A stretch of 64,000 bases of DNA from Pseudevernia furfuracea (lineage: Eukaryota > Ascomycota > Lecanoromycetes > Lecanorales > Parmeliaceae). The stretch is taken from NCBI GenBank assembly GCA_022315425.1, contig JAIUPT010000036.1, forward strand, positions 1,116,001-1,180,000, read 5' to 3'. The notes beneath the pieces are model-generated. The model saw nothing but the letters and a program-made list of their open reading frames with translations. It was not told where the DNA came from and ran no database searches. Made by a program: the position numbers and the translations under genes. Position 1 is the stretch's first letter. Every line of letters starts with the position of its first letter. Positions 33,901 to 45,925 of the stretch are shown here, piece after piece.

Positions 33901-34858
33901 CCCCCCCTTGCCCTCTCATCCATTTTTTATTTTTTATCTCAAACGCCGATCCTTGCGCACGCAAACCCGTAAATGTGTGCAAATTCCTCCAAAACTGTTC
34001 TTCGCGTGATTCGCTGAGCAAAAGGTTCCCGGGCCGCTATTCTGGAGTCGTCTTGACAGGGGCATCGTTCTGGTATCTCGAGATATCGAGCGCCGCCGAC
34101 GTCTACGCATTCGGGGTTTGTCAGGTTAGTTTGGATGGAAGGGTCAGGGGGGAAGAAGATGTTGAGTGACCTTTCCGGATCTAGCGGATGTGGAGGTTAT
34201 GTGCTTTGGGTGGATCTCGAGAGTAGTTGTAGAAGGTGTGTTGTGAGGGCATTGTTGTACTTTTGGTTCCCGTGCTGGAGGTTTGGAAGAAGTGATTTCA
34301 GATTTCGAGGGAAAGCCGTGCGGAAGTTTCGATGGGGTGGAAGTGGGGGGGAGGAAGCATTTTGGTCTCATGTTTGTTAAACATGTGGCGCGGTGGCGGC
34401 TGGCTCGTTAGGTTATCAGAAGCAATGCCAGCTGTTCTGCTTATTTTTAGCAATCACATCTTACAAGACAGGGTATGTGTCTTATTAGACAGCGTATATG
34501 GTCGTTTCAGGGACGACCTGTACATCGATCAGATACAGAAAACCGCGAGATCTCCTCTCCTTTCCTTAAGCTGCAGAATCCTAAGAAGATAGCCTTCATC
34601 TAGTGCACAGATTCGGAATTCGGATCCAAATAGACATTTTCACGACGTGGCCGTTGCGTTATCGGCTAAGACTCTGTTCACCCTGTCAAGAGTAATTGTG
34701 AGCCCACCAGGAGAGCCTGATGTCCCTGATATCCCTTGCTTACGAACGCATATAGCGTCGATCGCATGAGCACCCGCCCAAAGATCGAACCATCGGGCCC
34801 TGGCAGGATACCGATCAACATCGACAATTGCTTCGAATGAATCCTGCTCTGCTTGAGG
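30917..34858. other. Long gene-free interval
   Basis: Nearly 4 kb without a supported gene. Visible items are a triple TTTTTAAG-like repeat near 31185-31208, an AAAAAAGG array near 31680 and a CACT tetranucleotide run near 32672-32690. No retroelement domain, RNA gene or terminal repeat was recognised. Short frames on both strands look random. Confidence 0.45.
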
Positions 34859-35929
34859 TTAGTTCCGGAAAAAAGCTGCAGCCAGAATAACGAAGGAACT
34901 GATCATGGCAGTGGGTACTTGTACTGGGGAGACAAGGCGCTTACGTGCTGCTTCTGGCGTAAATATATCTGGAACAACTTCCTGTACACTTGGCATCCCG
35001 GATCGACCGAAGACTAGGTATTCAAGGCCTACAGGTATCATATCCAATAGCTCTTGCCCCACGCGGTGTCTACGTGTTTGACGAACGGTTCCAAAGCAGG
35101 CGACTCTTGGCTTATAAAGGCTGATCACCAGGACAAGATTCTGGTTGAGACCTGAAGAGCGTTAGTATTCCCGCTGTGAGAAGAATTTTATTAGGTATTG
35201 GGCGCCTGAACAAGTGCATGGAAATTTTGTTCGAAGTTAATAAGGAGTACCAATAGCCATGTTCAGACCTCAGCCAACGAGCGCGGAATTTAATGATAAA
35301 TACGTACCAACACCACTGAGATAACCCCCCTTTTCATCAAATACACAGGCGTTGATCACCCGCAATGCCGCTCGTGAAATATCCTGACCGGTAGCGATAT
35401 CGGAGGTCGCGCCGTCCTCCTGGAAAACATCGATGACGCAAGTTCCATCATCTACGAGCCCGCATCAGATACGTAATAAATGCAAGACTCCGAGGCTGAT
35501 GGAGTAGGTTTGACAGCACTCACAGCTGGTTTGACGGCGCGGAAGCTGTACGTCATACGGGCCTAGGCCTTTCTGACTGAGCCGGAGAGGGTGGGTGTCG
35601 GTGGATATTGTTCTCCAGGCCTCGGTGCAGCTGTCGAGTTTTAGGGTTTTGCCAAACTTGTCACCGTTACAGACGGGATTGGCATTGGCGTGGGCCGGAA
35701 AATCAGACGACAAGATAGATGCGTCAGTCGAGAGCATTTCGTATATGAAGGGGGCGGAGGCGGAGTTGTTGGGTGGACGGACAGACGACAGCGGAGAGGA
35801 TTCGTTGAATGGCAGTATGGGTGTAGCTAAATTGTCAAGCGCCGAAATCGGCGTTGCAAGAAATAGCATGGAGATAGAGACCGCTATAGACAGCCAGGCA
35901 ATTGTCATGAAAAGCAGCTGATGCAACAT
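34859..35929 (-). CDS. Secreted orphan protein, possibly GPI-anchored
   Basis: Three exons (35929..35524, 35451..35308, 35151..34859) give 280 residues. The N-terminus is a long hydrophobic leader (LLFMTIAWLSIAVSISMLFL, ending about Ala30), so secretion is likely. A Ser/Asn/Pro linker with N-x-S sites follows, then a Cys-containing domain (NPVCNGDKFGKTLKLDSCTE, YDGTCVIDVFQEDGATSDIA, VINACVFDEKGGYLSGVGLN, LVLVISLYKPRVACFG). The last 15 residues are hydrophobic (ISSFVILAAAFF), as in a GPI-attachment or tail-anchor signal. Introns have GTGAGT, GTACGT and GT-type donors and TAG/CAG acceptors, and the joined frame is uninterrupted. The layout resembles uncharacterised secreted proteins common in ascomycetes. 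No enzyme motif is seen. Confidence 0.7.
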
Positions 35930-36495
35930 TGCTTTCCTATCTCTAATTGAGAACTATGTTGAGAGGCACAAGGCGTGAAGAAAACGCATTACTGACACTG
36001 GTCACAATGACATAATGATAAGGGACGATGAGGCAGGATACTATTGTTGCGACAGCGGAGGCTAAGCGGCCGATCAGTATTTGTAAGTTGAGAGATAACA
36101 AGAGGAGTAGCTCCACACTTTGACCCGACGTGCGCCTCTAGAGGGGGGGTTTTTTGAAAAATTTACACACGCGCGCGCTCTATTGGCCTCGCTCAGCCTT
36201 AGGCAGATGGGTTATAAATGCGCGTTCCTCGTGCGTTGTGCGTTACAGGCTTAGGCTTTTCGCGGCATCTCCCCATGGAATCTTCATCGCGCTTTCCTAG
36301 CGGAAACAGCCGTGCACTGCTCCCTAGGGACGAGGTCCGCTCGGATCGAGCAGCCCCGGAAGTCATCGCCGGGTAAGGTCGACAAATAGAAGTGCCGTAG
36401 GCGTTGTACCCCAGGTGGTGACCGCAATGGTAGTGTGCTTCTGACTCAGACAGATTCCTCCGAGTGGATGAAATTCAACTTGATATGGAATCTTG
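35930..36495. other. Intergenic, nothing recognised
   Basis: 566 bp between two minus-strand genes: the promoter of the secreted orphan and the 3' end of the transporter. A GC-alternating ACACGCGCGCGC stretch occurs near 36165. No gene. Confidence 0.4.
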
Positions 36496-38182
36496 TCAAT
36501 TATTCCTATGCTCTGCCACCTCTTCCGGCTGCGAAGCAACCGGCATCATCATACTAACCTCTGCTTCCAACTCGGCCTTCTCATCTGTCGTGAGGTCACT
36601 CTTTGCCTTTTCGATCTTGACAAAGGCCACCAGTAGAAGCAAAGACACCCCTGCACATCCAACACCAAACCAACACGCCACTTTATAGCTCTCTTTGAGC
36701 CCAAGATGCGTTGTGGCAGTGACAGCAATATCAGCGAACCCAAGAAAGACGCTGATGCCTAAGAAAACGAGGCAATTAATCAAAGCGCCTGCAAGACCCT
36801 GTCTCTTCCTAGGCATGTGAGTCGTTATGAAGATATTGCTAACGCTGTAGGTTATGTCGACGCCAACAGTTGCGGCGATCATCGCTGGAAAGACATAAGC
36901 CCAGTAGTCGGGGTTCTCAGGCATTATGGCGAATAACAAGACACAAACAAGATAACCAGTAGCTGAGATTATCATCAGGGCTGTCCCTGGTAGAAGATGG
37001 AGGAAAAAGCCGCCAGCCGTTGCAAGGAAGAGGCCACCTGCAGCCATCGGCGCGTACCAAGCTGTTGTCTGTAAGGAAGTTGCATGCAATACTTTTTCGA
37101 TGCTAGTCTTGGCATCAGTGTCAAGTCCTAGCTTGGGATAGATGAACACTCACTAAAAGCTAGCGTAGAAGAGGTATATTCCAAATACGCCGTATGAAAA
37201 GAACAGCGCAACCGTAAGCGCCTTCATGTGCTTAACCTTGAACAGATCAAATGGCAATAGAGGTATTTCTGCAACCCAACCCTCAACATAAATGGCTCCA
37301 CCTAGAAATAGACAACCCAAGACGAATGTCACGTAAATGTAAGGTGTGTTCCAACCCTCAGGAGCATGGGAGCTATCAGTAATAGCGAAGACAGCCAGCA
37401 TCAGCCCAGGCACAATCGTAAAGACTCCCAGCCAATCCATTCTAACCTCGTAAGCCTGTCTCTCATGACGATCAGACGGCATTGTTAAGAAAGCAATGAA
37501 GCTAATCAGGAACAGTAATATCGACCCGATCCAGAAATACCAACCCCAAGGTAAATACTGTCCGCTCAGTCCACCGAAGAAAATACCGGTAAAGAAGCCC
37601 ATGGGCGAACAAGCGCCATAAAGACTGAATACGAGGTTTTTCCTTGGCCCTGGGCGATAGATACTTCCTAGCAGCATGACCCCGGCAGGTAAGAATGCAG
37701 CGGGTCCAAGGCCCTGTAGAGCGCGGCAGAAAATCAACATGAGATAGTTGCGGCTGAAGCCTCCGATTAGAGACCAAAGGAAAAACCAGATCAGCCCGAA
37801 CATGCAGACGACGTAGCCACCGTAGATGTCGGCGAGGCGGCCAAAGGGTAATAAAAAAGCCCCCGTGATCAACGAGAACACATTCGCTGGCCATGTCTGT
37901 GACTGGGCAGGGATGTCGAGAGCGGTTGCCAGAGTCGGTAGAATCACGTTGAAACCGCTGACAAAATATTCCTACCCAGTTAGTGAGTGGCGAATATCGA
38001 CAGAGATTTGGACAAGGGATACTACTTACTGCCATAACCATGGATGCCAGCAGTGAGAAGCAAAAGCCAATCTCTGCCCATATGGTTTTGAACTGGGCAG
38101 GTCTTTGCCTGCCAAGCCGTTCGATGCGGGCTTGCATGCTTTCCTCTCCCTCACCCACCTCAATGTCGTGGCCGAGCGCCAT
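36496..38182 (-). CDS. MFS drug:H+ antiporter-like transporter (DHA2/Atr1 type)
   Basis: This is a predicted multi-spanning plasma-membrane efflux transporter. Three exons (38182..38030, 37971..37154, 37102..36496) give 525 residues. The cytosolic N-terminus is hydrophilic (MALGHDIEVGEGEESM). The first helices flank the first intron (FCFSLLASMVMA then EYFVSGFNVILPTLATALD). Motif-A-like GRLADIYGGYVVCMFG and the following GRALQGLG/GPAAFLPAGVMLLGS-type region are visible, as are at least a dozen hydrophobic helices. The second intron (51 bp, TTTTA-GTGAGT to ACTAG) joins YLFYASF to YIEKVLHATSLQTTAWYAPM. The C-terminal half has FITTHMPRKRQGLAGALINC, typical of Atr1-like members. The tail is acidic. 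The substrate is unknown. Confidence 0.88.
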
Positions 38183-39553
38183 CTCACTGGTATTGAATCA
38201 CTCCCGACTGTACTACCATAAGAATAATACAGCTCAAGAGGTTGGGGCGTGTTGAGTTCATGCAAGTGGGTCGCGCGTCATGGCCGCGGAGAATTATTCT
38301 CTAGTTGACCTGAAAATCCTGCAATTCTCTTGGCAAGCAAATAGCCGAGCCAATTGTGACTGGATAAAATTTCCTTCAAATTATAAGTGTTACTGAGGTG
38401 GGAAAGTCATACTTATAAGACTGGGTTTATATTCGAATGGATAAAATATTTATAAGATGAACGGTCTATTAGCATTTCATTCTCGCCTTTGTGTACGTGT
38501 CTCTGAACCTTGGGACTTCTATCTTCCGGATGAATCTAGAACAGTTGAACAACAGCGGGTAACAACTTTGGTTGGGTTCTCATGATCATAGCTGTCACGG
38601 GTATGCTTGTAACCGCAGGCTCGTGGTTTTGCTACGAACAGATCCATGTCTATACCGTCTAGAGTGAAGAAATACAGCCTCCAAGGTCGGAACCGTCTGC
38701 TCGGGAATTTGCGAATCAGGAACGAAATACACTCTTGCAACACGAGTGGCAATGCTTGCCTGGCTCGTGCAGAACGGACACAGATCGTGGATGCAGAGTC
38801 CAGGAGCCTGGTGGCGTATTCTGATCAATGATACGACTCGTGTGCGAACCAATAACGTGTATCAGCAAATCAAAGACCTCCATATGGTTCAAAGAATTGG
38901 GATAGTGGATTTGGTGACTATGTGAAGGAATCTTGTATTTAGACCTTTTGGCCTCGAGAGTGTCTCGTGGGCAAAAAGCTCTCAACCCCACCCTCGCTCG
39001 ACTCTTGCCCAGCCCAAAAGCGCAACACCTGACAACACACCGAAGCGAGTAGCCTGGGGTTGAAATCATTCTATGCTACCTTATCTACACGCTCCCAGGA
39101 TGAGCTATTCCGTGAACCTGCGCGACGTAGGGGTCAAATGTCCGTTCACCATTTTCCAGATATACCTTTGATTTCAATAGCAATAGTTAGCAAGATCTAG
39201 ACTCGACGCTCACGCCGCCTACTGTGATTTGGCTTGCCTAGTGTATCCAAGAAAAAAAAAAAAAAAGATACTATTCGGCTTCGGCCTTGTCAATGACACG
39301 TCTTATGGCGCACCCACAGATGCACGACGGTATCGATTATATTCTATTGCAGCTGACAGTCTACCTTCCATCTTCAACGCAGGCAGGCAGCAAGCATTCA
39401 TCAACTCAATCATTCCCCCTAGCCTTCAATGCGAGTGTCAAGTCGAGCGCGACGCCCATAATGACTTGGAAACAATTACGTTCGTTGCACTGAGTTTGCA
39501 AAGCAATCACGCCGGCGACACTGCTCACTATGAGGAACAAGACACATTACCTC
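38183..39553. other. Intergenic, nothing recognised
   Basis: 1.37 kb separating two minus-strand genes; a poly-A run of about 15 lies near 39251. No supported gene, repeat or RNA. Confidence 0.45.
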
Positions 39554-40795
39554 TCAAACATTAAAATCCCCCATCACCAACTCACCCCTCTCCAACCGCT
39601 TCTCCAATGCGTCCATCTCACGCATGATGGCCTTATCCTGCGGCGCAAACATGCTCGCCTTCATCAAGCTCCTCGCCCAAACCTGCTTCCTATCCAACGC
39701 CTTGCACGCCACCGCCATCCTAAAATAGACCTTGGCCTTCTCAGCCCCCGTGACCAGATTCGGCGTCCCGTCCAGGATGCTCTGCTGCACGTTCGCATAC
39801 TCGAGGTCGGAAATGGCCCTCTCACCCCAAAAGTACGCGTGCGCCCACTCCCGCATCTTGAGGTACGCCTGCAGAATGTTCCAGCTGAGCTGCGAGCCGA
39901 GGTGGTGGCGGACCAAGTCGCCGCGCTGTCCGTCGAACCGGCCTCCGGTCAGCGGGTTCGCAGAGGCAAAGTAGCCGTCCAGCATGATGGCGAAGCGTTC
40001 GCCTTGCACGATGAAATGCATCGCTTCGTACGCTCGGATATAGGTCCTGATGCTGAGGGCGTAGTCGCCAGCCTTGAAAGCGGCATTGCCTGCGTCTTTG
40101 AGCTGGGCCGCCGACTCGAGGTACTCCGCCGCCGTGGGATTGGGCACGCTCATCGCTTTCCGTAGTTCCTTTCCCACAGCCTTATTCCTGGCGCCTTTGA
40201 TGGTCAATCCGTGCAGACCTTTCAATATAGCAAATGGCATCATGAGCGATTCCTGCAGCGCTTTCGGAACAAGCGTCCCCTTTGACTCCGCGTGCGGATC
40301 GCTGATGGCGAGTGTGATGTGCAGCAAGCTGCTGAAATTCGGGCCCTGACAGCTGGCGTAGAAGAGCAATTGGCAGAGAAAGGGCAGGTCTTCTAAGCAG
40401 GTAAGATAGTTGTAGAAGACAGTCGTGTTCGCATCGGCCATGAAGTCCAGCACCACGAGCATATGGAAACCTATAAATGATAATGCGCCCTCGTTCTCCG
40501 CGATGATAGCAAATTTGCCCTGCACGAGCACGTCCTGCTTGAACGATGTCCATGGCGTGGTGATGTTGATGAACCTGTTCTCTCGCCAGACCTTGGTGCC
40601 TTCGTCGTGGATTTGCCGGTTCGTGGCTAAGATGGCGGTCTGGAGACTGTAGCGTGCGCGGCCGAGGCCGAGATCGATTCGGGTACGGCGGGTGGAGAGG
40701 AGGTTGCGGTAGATTTCGTTTCGGAGCTCGAGGGGTAGGCCAAGGAAGCTGGCCCTGGGAGGTGGCAGGGCGGAGGAAATATTTTGAAGGTCCAT
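39554..40795 (-). CDS. F-box-like (2EXR-type) and TPR-containing protein
   Basis: I do not recognise an exact orthologue. The frame gives 413 residues from the ATG at 40795 (MDLQNISSALPPPRASF). The open frame continues upstream without an ATG as far as a possible acceptor near 40930, so a 5' exon cannot be excluded. Residues about 16-60 (FLGLPLELRNEIYRNLLSTR) match the fungal F-box-like 2EXR N-terminus. The C-terminal half has tetratricopeptide-like helices (AQLKDAGNAAFKAGDYALSI, AYLKMREWAHAYFWGERAIS, AKVYFRMAVACKALDR). The combination suggests an adaptor protein. No membrane segment is visible. Confidence 0.72.
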   Translation of the reverse strand: MDLQNISSALPPPRASFLGLPLELRNEIYRNLLSTRRTRIDLGLGRARYSLQTAILATNRQIHDEGTKVWRENRFINITTPWTSFKQDVLVQGKFAIIAENEGALSFIGFHMLVVLDFMADANTTVFYNYLTCLEDLPFLCQLLFYASCQGPNFSSLLHITLAISDPHAESKGTLVPKALQESLMMPFAILKGLHGLTIKGARNKAVGKELRKAMSVPNPTAAEYLESAAQLKDAGNAAFKAGDYALSIRTYIRAYEAMHFIVQGERFAIMLDGYFASANPLTGGRFDGQRGDLVRHHLGSQLSWNILQAYLKMREWAHAYFWGERAISDLEYANVQQSILDGTPNLVTGAEKAKVYFRMAVACKALDRKQVWARSLMKASMFAPQDKAIMREMDALEKRLERGELVMGDFNV

Positions 40796-42587
40796 TGGTG
40801 CGGGAAAATATTCGTCGATAGGTAGGGAGAGGTCAATGAAGGGCCTAGGGATGATGTTTGACACGTCGGATTCTCGGCGGCGCGCGTGAGAGACGCGCGT
40901 GAATTTGTTGTCCTTGGCGCTAAACCTGTACAATCTGTAAATAGTAAATACTACTTGATTGAAGAGATTTCATCAGCGGAGTAATTGTATTAGTAGAGGG
41001 TTGAGACATTCAGGCGTGCCGCAGGTACATTATTAATCTATTAGTACTATTAGCCCTGGTATACTCCGTAGTCTCCATAGAGCGGTGCTAATTGTCGGCT
41101 ATCATAGTGCCAATAACCATGAGGTGCTGCTGACTGAGACTGTGCCTCTGAGCTCTGACCGCGAAAATGAGGGGCAGTCCAACCGTTTTAATCATTTCAC
41201 ATACAGTAATAGATCAAGGCACACTGCGTCGACGGGCCCATGCCGTGGAAGCGCATCCGGTACGACTGGGTATTCAACAGCCCTAATTTCGGAGACTATG
41301 AACACGGCGTGCATGTGGTGCATGAGAAGGTGTGGAGGGGTGAATACAGGGTCGAGAAATACGGGATGAAGGATTTGGCGGCGCTATGGGATAAAGCGAG
41401 GGGCGAGATGGAAGGGTACCATCGGGCGTTGGATGATCCGTCGCCGACTGACGCAGCACGTTAGGGCGGACTCTGGGTGAGGAGGGATAGGATATCTAGT
41501 GAGGCTGAGGAGGATAAGCTTACAAGGCTAGGAGTATGGCGCAGACGAGGTAGAACGTGAAGCCTCACTGACCAAAGGCAAGACTGCATGCCTCGAAGGA
41601 TGTCGGGTCCGAGGGCGGAGGCTGGGGATGAGAAGAAACTCAGAACTATAGAAGGCTTGAAGAAGGCCGCATACAGGGATGGAATGGGAGAATCGCCATC
41701 CGAAAGGCTGCGGGCACCACACCAATGAGAACGCGCGAGATGGTCCTTTGGTACCCACGTATCCAACAGACGAACCAGAACTGATAGCTATGGAGAAGCC
41801 ATTCATCGTGTCAAGCGGATGCACATGGTATGCCCTCTTCCTGTCCCTCTAGAGCTCTCAGCCCTACGAGTAGTGATCCGTACGTAGGTCGATAGGCACT
41901 CTAGCTACAATGCACGAGCTGAGCAGAGCAGAGAAGCGCGGCTCCCCACAGAACGACTATGTCATCCCAATTGGGAGTCTATGATGCACAGTGCCAAGGC
42001 TTGTCAGCTTAGTAATCAATTCACCTTCGAAGTTTCCCTATCAATTGGCCTTGGTCAAAAGCGAGGTGCATGAGTCCAGTCTGCAACGAGAACGGCCTCG
42101 ATCTCGTGGGATTTGGGGCTTAGAGCCTGTCCCCGAGGTGCGGGGCATTGATGGAGGGAGTATGTAGACAGCGGCAACGTCAGGCGCAGGTGCTGTAGCC
42201 GTCCATCTGCTTGCCTGCATGCTAGCCAAATTATAGTCGCCCTCGGAAGCAAGGTCTATATGGGAGGAGATCGTTCTGGGGAGAAAAAGGCAGCTTTCTG
42301 CACTTGACGGGAGTGACCCTCAGAACGTCTTCGCTGCTTGGACAGCCAGGTCAAGCTTGACTAGATATCAACTGCCCAATTGGGACGCCAGTGCGAGAGC
42401 ATAGCTTCGAGCCGGCAATGATGCATATCGGGCCAGACAGAAACAATTAAAGCTCATCATCGAAAACGTCGACATCCCTGTCAATACGATCTATGATAGT
42501 GTGGTCTCTGCTTGGACTTCTGCAATGGCGCATACTATTGCCAGTCAACGAATGTTTCTTCTATGAATTCTCACCTTCATGTAAGCC
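40796..42587. other. Intergenic with one short candidate ORF
   Basis: Apart from the short plus-strand frame at 41240, no gene is supported. The region includes the promoter side of the TPR gene and the 3' flank of the SET gene. Confidence 0.4.
41240..41464 (+). CDS. Short hypothetical ORF (74 aa), possibly a gene fragment
   Basis: An ATG frame reads MPWKRIRYDWVFNSPNFGDY, then VVHEKVWRGEYRVEKYGM and a C-terminal LAALWDKARGEMEGYHRAL. The composition is protein-like (aromatic and charged residues in a natural mix), unlike the surrounding random frames. No domain is recognised and no upstream exon is obvious. It may be a real small gene or the last exon of a decayed one. Confidence 0.3.
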   Translation: MPWKRIRYDWVFNSPNFGDYEHGVHVVHEKVWRGEYRVEKYGMKDLAALWDKARGEMEGYHRALDDPSPTDAAR

Positions 42588-44498
42588 TCAATTGTTTCCA
42601 GCTAGCCTCATCCAACTCGCTAGCTGAGCCCCCACAACGTCTCGACGCATCTTCTTAACGTCAACAACATCCCCATCGCCTCCATTCGCCGTGGCCTCCC
42701 TCTCCTGCACACAGCGACCGCACTCGCACACCTTGCCGATATGCGCCAAGACCCTCCCCCGTCTTTCTGCCTCCGGAACCCACGGCTCAACATACGATAC
42801 GCAGATCTCTTCGTCCTTCTTGATAGCCCGGATCGCAGCAACTTCGATCGCCCCTCCAGCCCCTCCAGCCCCCATGCCGTGCCACGTCGCTCCGGGGTTG
42901 CAGTCGTGATTGAACATGCTGAAGAGCGGATTGATGCCGCTGTATCTCCGTTCCCCAAACGTTCCTCCCTGCTGATTATTCTCAATGCGCAGGAACAGGG
43001 TCTGCAGAGCCCACGAGTCGAAACGCAGATCCGTGAAGATGTCGACGCCGAGAGTCTGCAGGATCTTGACGGGGGCGATGATGTTGTCGAAGAGCGTGAA
43101 GTATGACAGGACTTGTTTCTGGTAGTCTGCCTTCAACATACCGACACAGGCGACTTTCAACGGTTTCGAGTTTTGTTGGATGGCTGTGGCGAGGACTTTT
43201 ACCATAAGGAGAGGTACCATCGCGTTGGAGATGTCGTCCGCATCTTTGCATGCGGCGTGGAGCCAGCTGAAGGTTTTTCCGCACAAGATCCTATGGTAGG
43301 CATTGACAGCTTCGGCTTTACAAGACTCGGAACAGAATTTGGCCTTGCAGCAGTCAACCGTGACACTACTTCCGTGTAAATGTTGAGAGCAGGCGGAACA
43401 GTCGTTTATGCCGGGAATGTTGAACTCCGTATAGATGGATTTGTCTAGCAAAATCGTCTCGCCTTTGTTGATATCGGCTTTTGCGAAGACGCCATAGTTG
43501 CCATCCATTGTGCCTCCCAGATCGCTTGGAGCAATGCCCACTTTTGTCGCCGTAGACGCAATCTTGGCCTTTATCTTTTTGAACGCCTTGGTACTTCTGG
43601 TCAACTCTTCAGGAACGATCCAAGGGTATGCGACGCGGTCCACTCGGCCACGCTTTATTGTCTTCTGCACAGTCCCACTGTCATAGCCGTGAGCTTCAAA
43701 GTCCTTCTCCAGCTGTTCGAAGCCGATCTTCACCTCCGCCAACAGAGTTTTTAGCGTGAAACTGGATGGGAATTTCTTCAGGCCATCTTGGAGCACAGAG
43801 ATGGCATCGTACCAAGCTCGGATGCACATGAGTCCTTGAGCCATGACGAGCCACGCCATCTCTTCTATCACACTTATCTCGTCTTTGACGCCAAAAATAT
43901 CGAAGTCGCTCCGTGGAACCTTGGATATGATAGCCTGGACGACCTTGTCCGTCAAACTTCCATCGCCTTCCTTCCATTTCTGACAGGCTTCCGTGGAAAT
44001 CGCCTCGCAGAGAATACGGCCCCTGTAAGCGTCTGCGGTGGCAAGCTCACCATAGCCCAGGGTTAGGAACGTTCCAGCGCGACCAACCCACGCATGGGGG
44101 AGGTAGGGCGAGAGACGGGTCTCTCGATGACTATAGATGAGACCTTTCCTTACTGTCGGCAAGGGCAGTCCCTGTCAATGTCAGGGACGGCAAAATTACA
44201 CAATGGCGGCTGAGGGACTACTCACCGTCAGTGCCATCAGGCATCCCTTAACCGTAGTAGATGGCTTCCATGGCTCACTCAAAGCCGAGGTGCCAAGGAG
44301 GCGTCTGAGCTGAGGTTGATGATTAGGCTCGTCGGCAACCACAGCGTCCAAGTCCTCCGGCATAGTCCCGATTCCCTGAAAGGCATTGCTGCCTGAGGGT
44401 AGTCAGTGTCTGTTTCTGAGAAAATCTGAACCAGCAGCGATAGTACTTAAGACTCTATCAGTATCCTCTTTCGGATCTTTGGGCATATTGCTCGCCAT
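42588..44498 (-). CDS. SET and MYND domain protein (SMYD-like lysine methyltransferase)
   Basis: This is a predicted protein-lysine methyltransferase. Three exons (44498..44447, 44392..44226, 44171..42588) give 600 residues. The first 300 residues are helical, TPR-like. The SET domain starts at GNYGVFAKADINKGETILL. It is split by a MYND-type zinc finger (CSACSQHLHG, then CCKAKFCSESCKAEA, AYHRILCG: the Cys/His spacing is kept). It resumes with NPLFSMFNHDCNPGATW (the NHxC cofactor motif) and EEICVSYVEPW (catalytic Tyr), followed by the post-SET Cys cluster CECGRCVQE. This split order is the SMYD architecture. The third exon has no ATG at its head, and two small exons supply MASNMPKDPKEDTDRVL and the linker. 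The substrate, histone or other, is unknown. Confidence 0.9.
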
Positions 44499-45250
44499 CT
44501 TTTGGTTCACTCTGTGAGGTTAATGCGGAGTTTTGACTTGGATCAGAAACTAGGTTTTGTTATGAGGGTAATTAAGACTGTGTAGTCGGAGTACCGAAGG
44601 TGGATGCTGAAGTAATTGCGTTTTGTTAAGAGTGTGGTTCACATGGTGGGGTTGGAGCACTGAGCGTGGACGTTGGAGTTGAATTTTGTTGAGAGGATGG
44701 TTAAGACTGTGTAGTTGGAGTACTGAAGGTGGATCTTGATGGGTGGTGAGTGTGCTAGTCGAAGCACATTCAATTCAATGGTCCTGAGAAGGTTACGTTA
44801 ATAAAAGAAGGTATATGTGCTCTGAACTCTTGAGGTTGAGACTGGGCTAAGTCAATTGAAGATTGGAAGGAAGGAATAGCAATTCGGAAAGCCTGCTACA
44901 GCTCAGTGCTGACAATGCAATGGATGGGGCCAACCTTCTCACAATGCATGCTGCAGAATATGTTGAGATGTCCAACAGTGTTGGCTATCCGTCCTTGTAC
45001 TTCCGGTGAAAGACTGGAGACGGACCGTTGTTTACTCGGTTGACAACCGAACTTGTCAAAGGCTGTGCTCGAAGATTCTTGCTGTGAAGGTGTGGACATA
45101 CCGATTTCCGATCTGTCAAGGTCTTCACCTCACTGAGTGAACCTCTAGATAGCAACACTCAACTCCTGGACCAAGGACCTCCACGGCTTTCCATCCTGTA
45201 CCTCGCACTATTACAAGACCTCTAGACTGACTCCGAGGCCTGTCTCCACA
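44499..45250. other. Intergenic with imperfect repeats
   Basis: Between the divergent SET and orphan genes, the phrase GACTGTGTAGT(C/T)GGAGTAC(C/T)GAAGGTGGAT occurs near 44577 and 44706, and a related GGGTTGGAGCACTGAGCGTGGA lies near 44650. These form a small imperfect repeat of about 65 bp period. No gene. Confidence 0.45.
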
Positions 45251-45925
45251 ATGGAGAACCTCCTCGACCACCACCTCAATGGCATTGGCATCCTATGGGC
45301 CCCTCCCTCCTGCTATCCTTACACCGTCGACCGCCGCACCCACGTGCCTGTCGTATCCTACACCCCCACCGATCTTGACAGCCAACAACTAGTCTACATC
45401 CTGATCCTACGCGTAAGTTAACCCCCAATCCCTCCCTCCCTCCCTGAAAACCTCCCCTAGAAAGAAAGAAAGAAAGAAAAATCAAAAATCAAAAAAACCC
45501 CCCACCAGAACTCCCGTCCAAAACGCTAACCTCCACCTACCACCCCAAAGCGCGCCTACCAGAACCCGCCCCCCGAGCTCCTACACGTCTTCAACAGCCT
45601 GTTTAACCCGCCCATCGAAACCTACGAAATGCCCGGCGAGTCCGACGTCGTCATCGCCGGCTACGAGGGCCGCGCGCAGACGACGCTGGAGGAATGGGAG
45701 GCCGTCTGGGCGGGGCAGACGGCGCTGCCCAAGGACGATCAGGGGATGAAGGATGAACTGGTGCGCTTGCAGCAGAAGCGGGATTACGTGTGCGTGCGCA
45801 ACGTGGGGGGGATCGGCAGGTGGGAGGTGATGCAGAGATATTTGGCCGGGTATGGCAGCGTGGAGAGGGTCATTACGGCGGCGGCGGAGAGGGCTAAGGT
45901 CGTGTTGGTGAAGAGGCTTGGTTGA
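45251..45925 (+). CDS. Hypothetical protein (178 aa)
   Basis: I do not recognise this family. Two exons (45251..45412 and 45551..45925) are separated by a 138-bp intron with GTAAGT donor, a CTAAC branch site and AAAG acceptor; the frame is clean. Exon 1 encodes MENLLDHHLNGIGILWAPPS, then PVVSYTPTDLDSQQLVYILI. Exon 2 encodes RAYQNPPPELLHVFNSLFN, YEMPGESDVVIAGYEGRAQ, a Trp-containing helix (LEEWEAVWAGQTALP), GIGRWEVMQRYLAGYGSVER and a basic end (AKVVLVKRLG). It is soluble, with no signal peptide. High-GC codon use in exon 2 is consistent with a real gene. Confidence 0.68.

Noticed and set aside
44497..45100. Extra gene in frames at 44896..45099 (minus)
   Set aside because: Short frame with no motifs in the divergent promoter between the SET gene and the orphan gene; likely chance.
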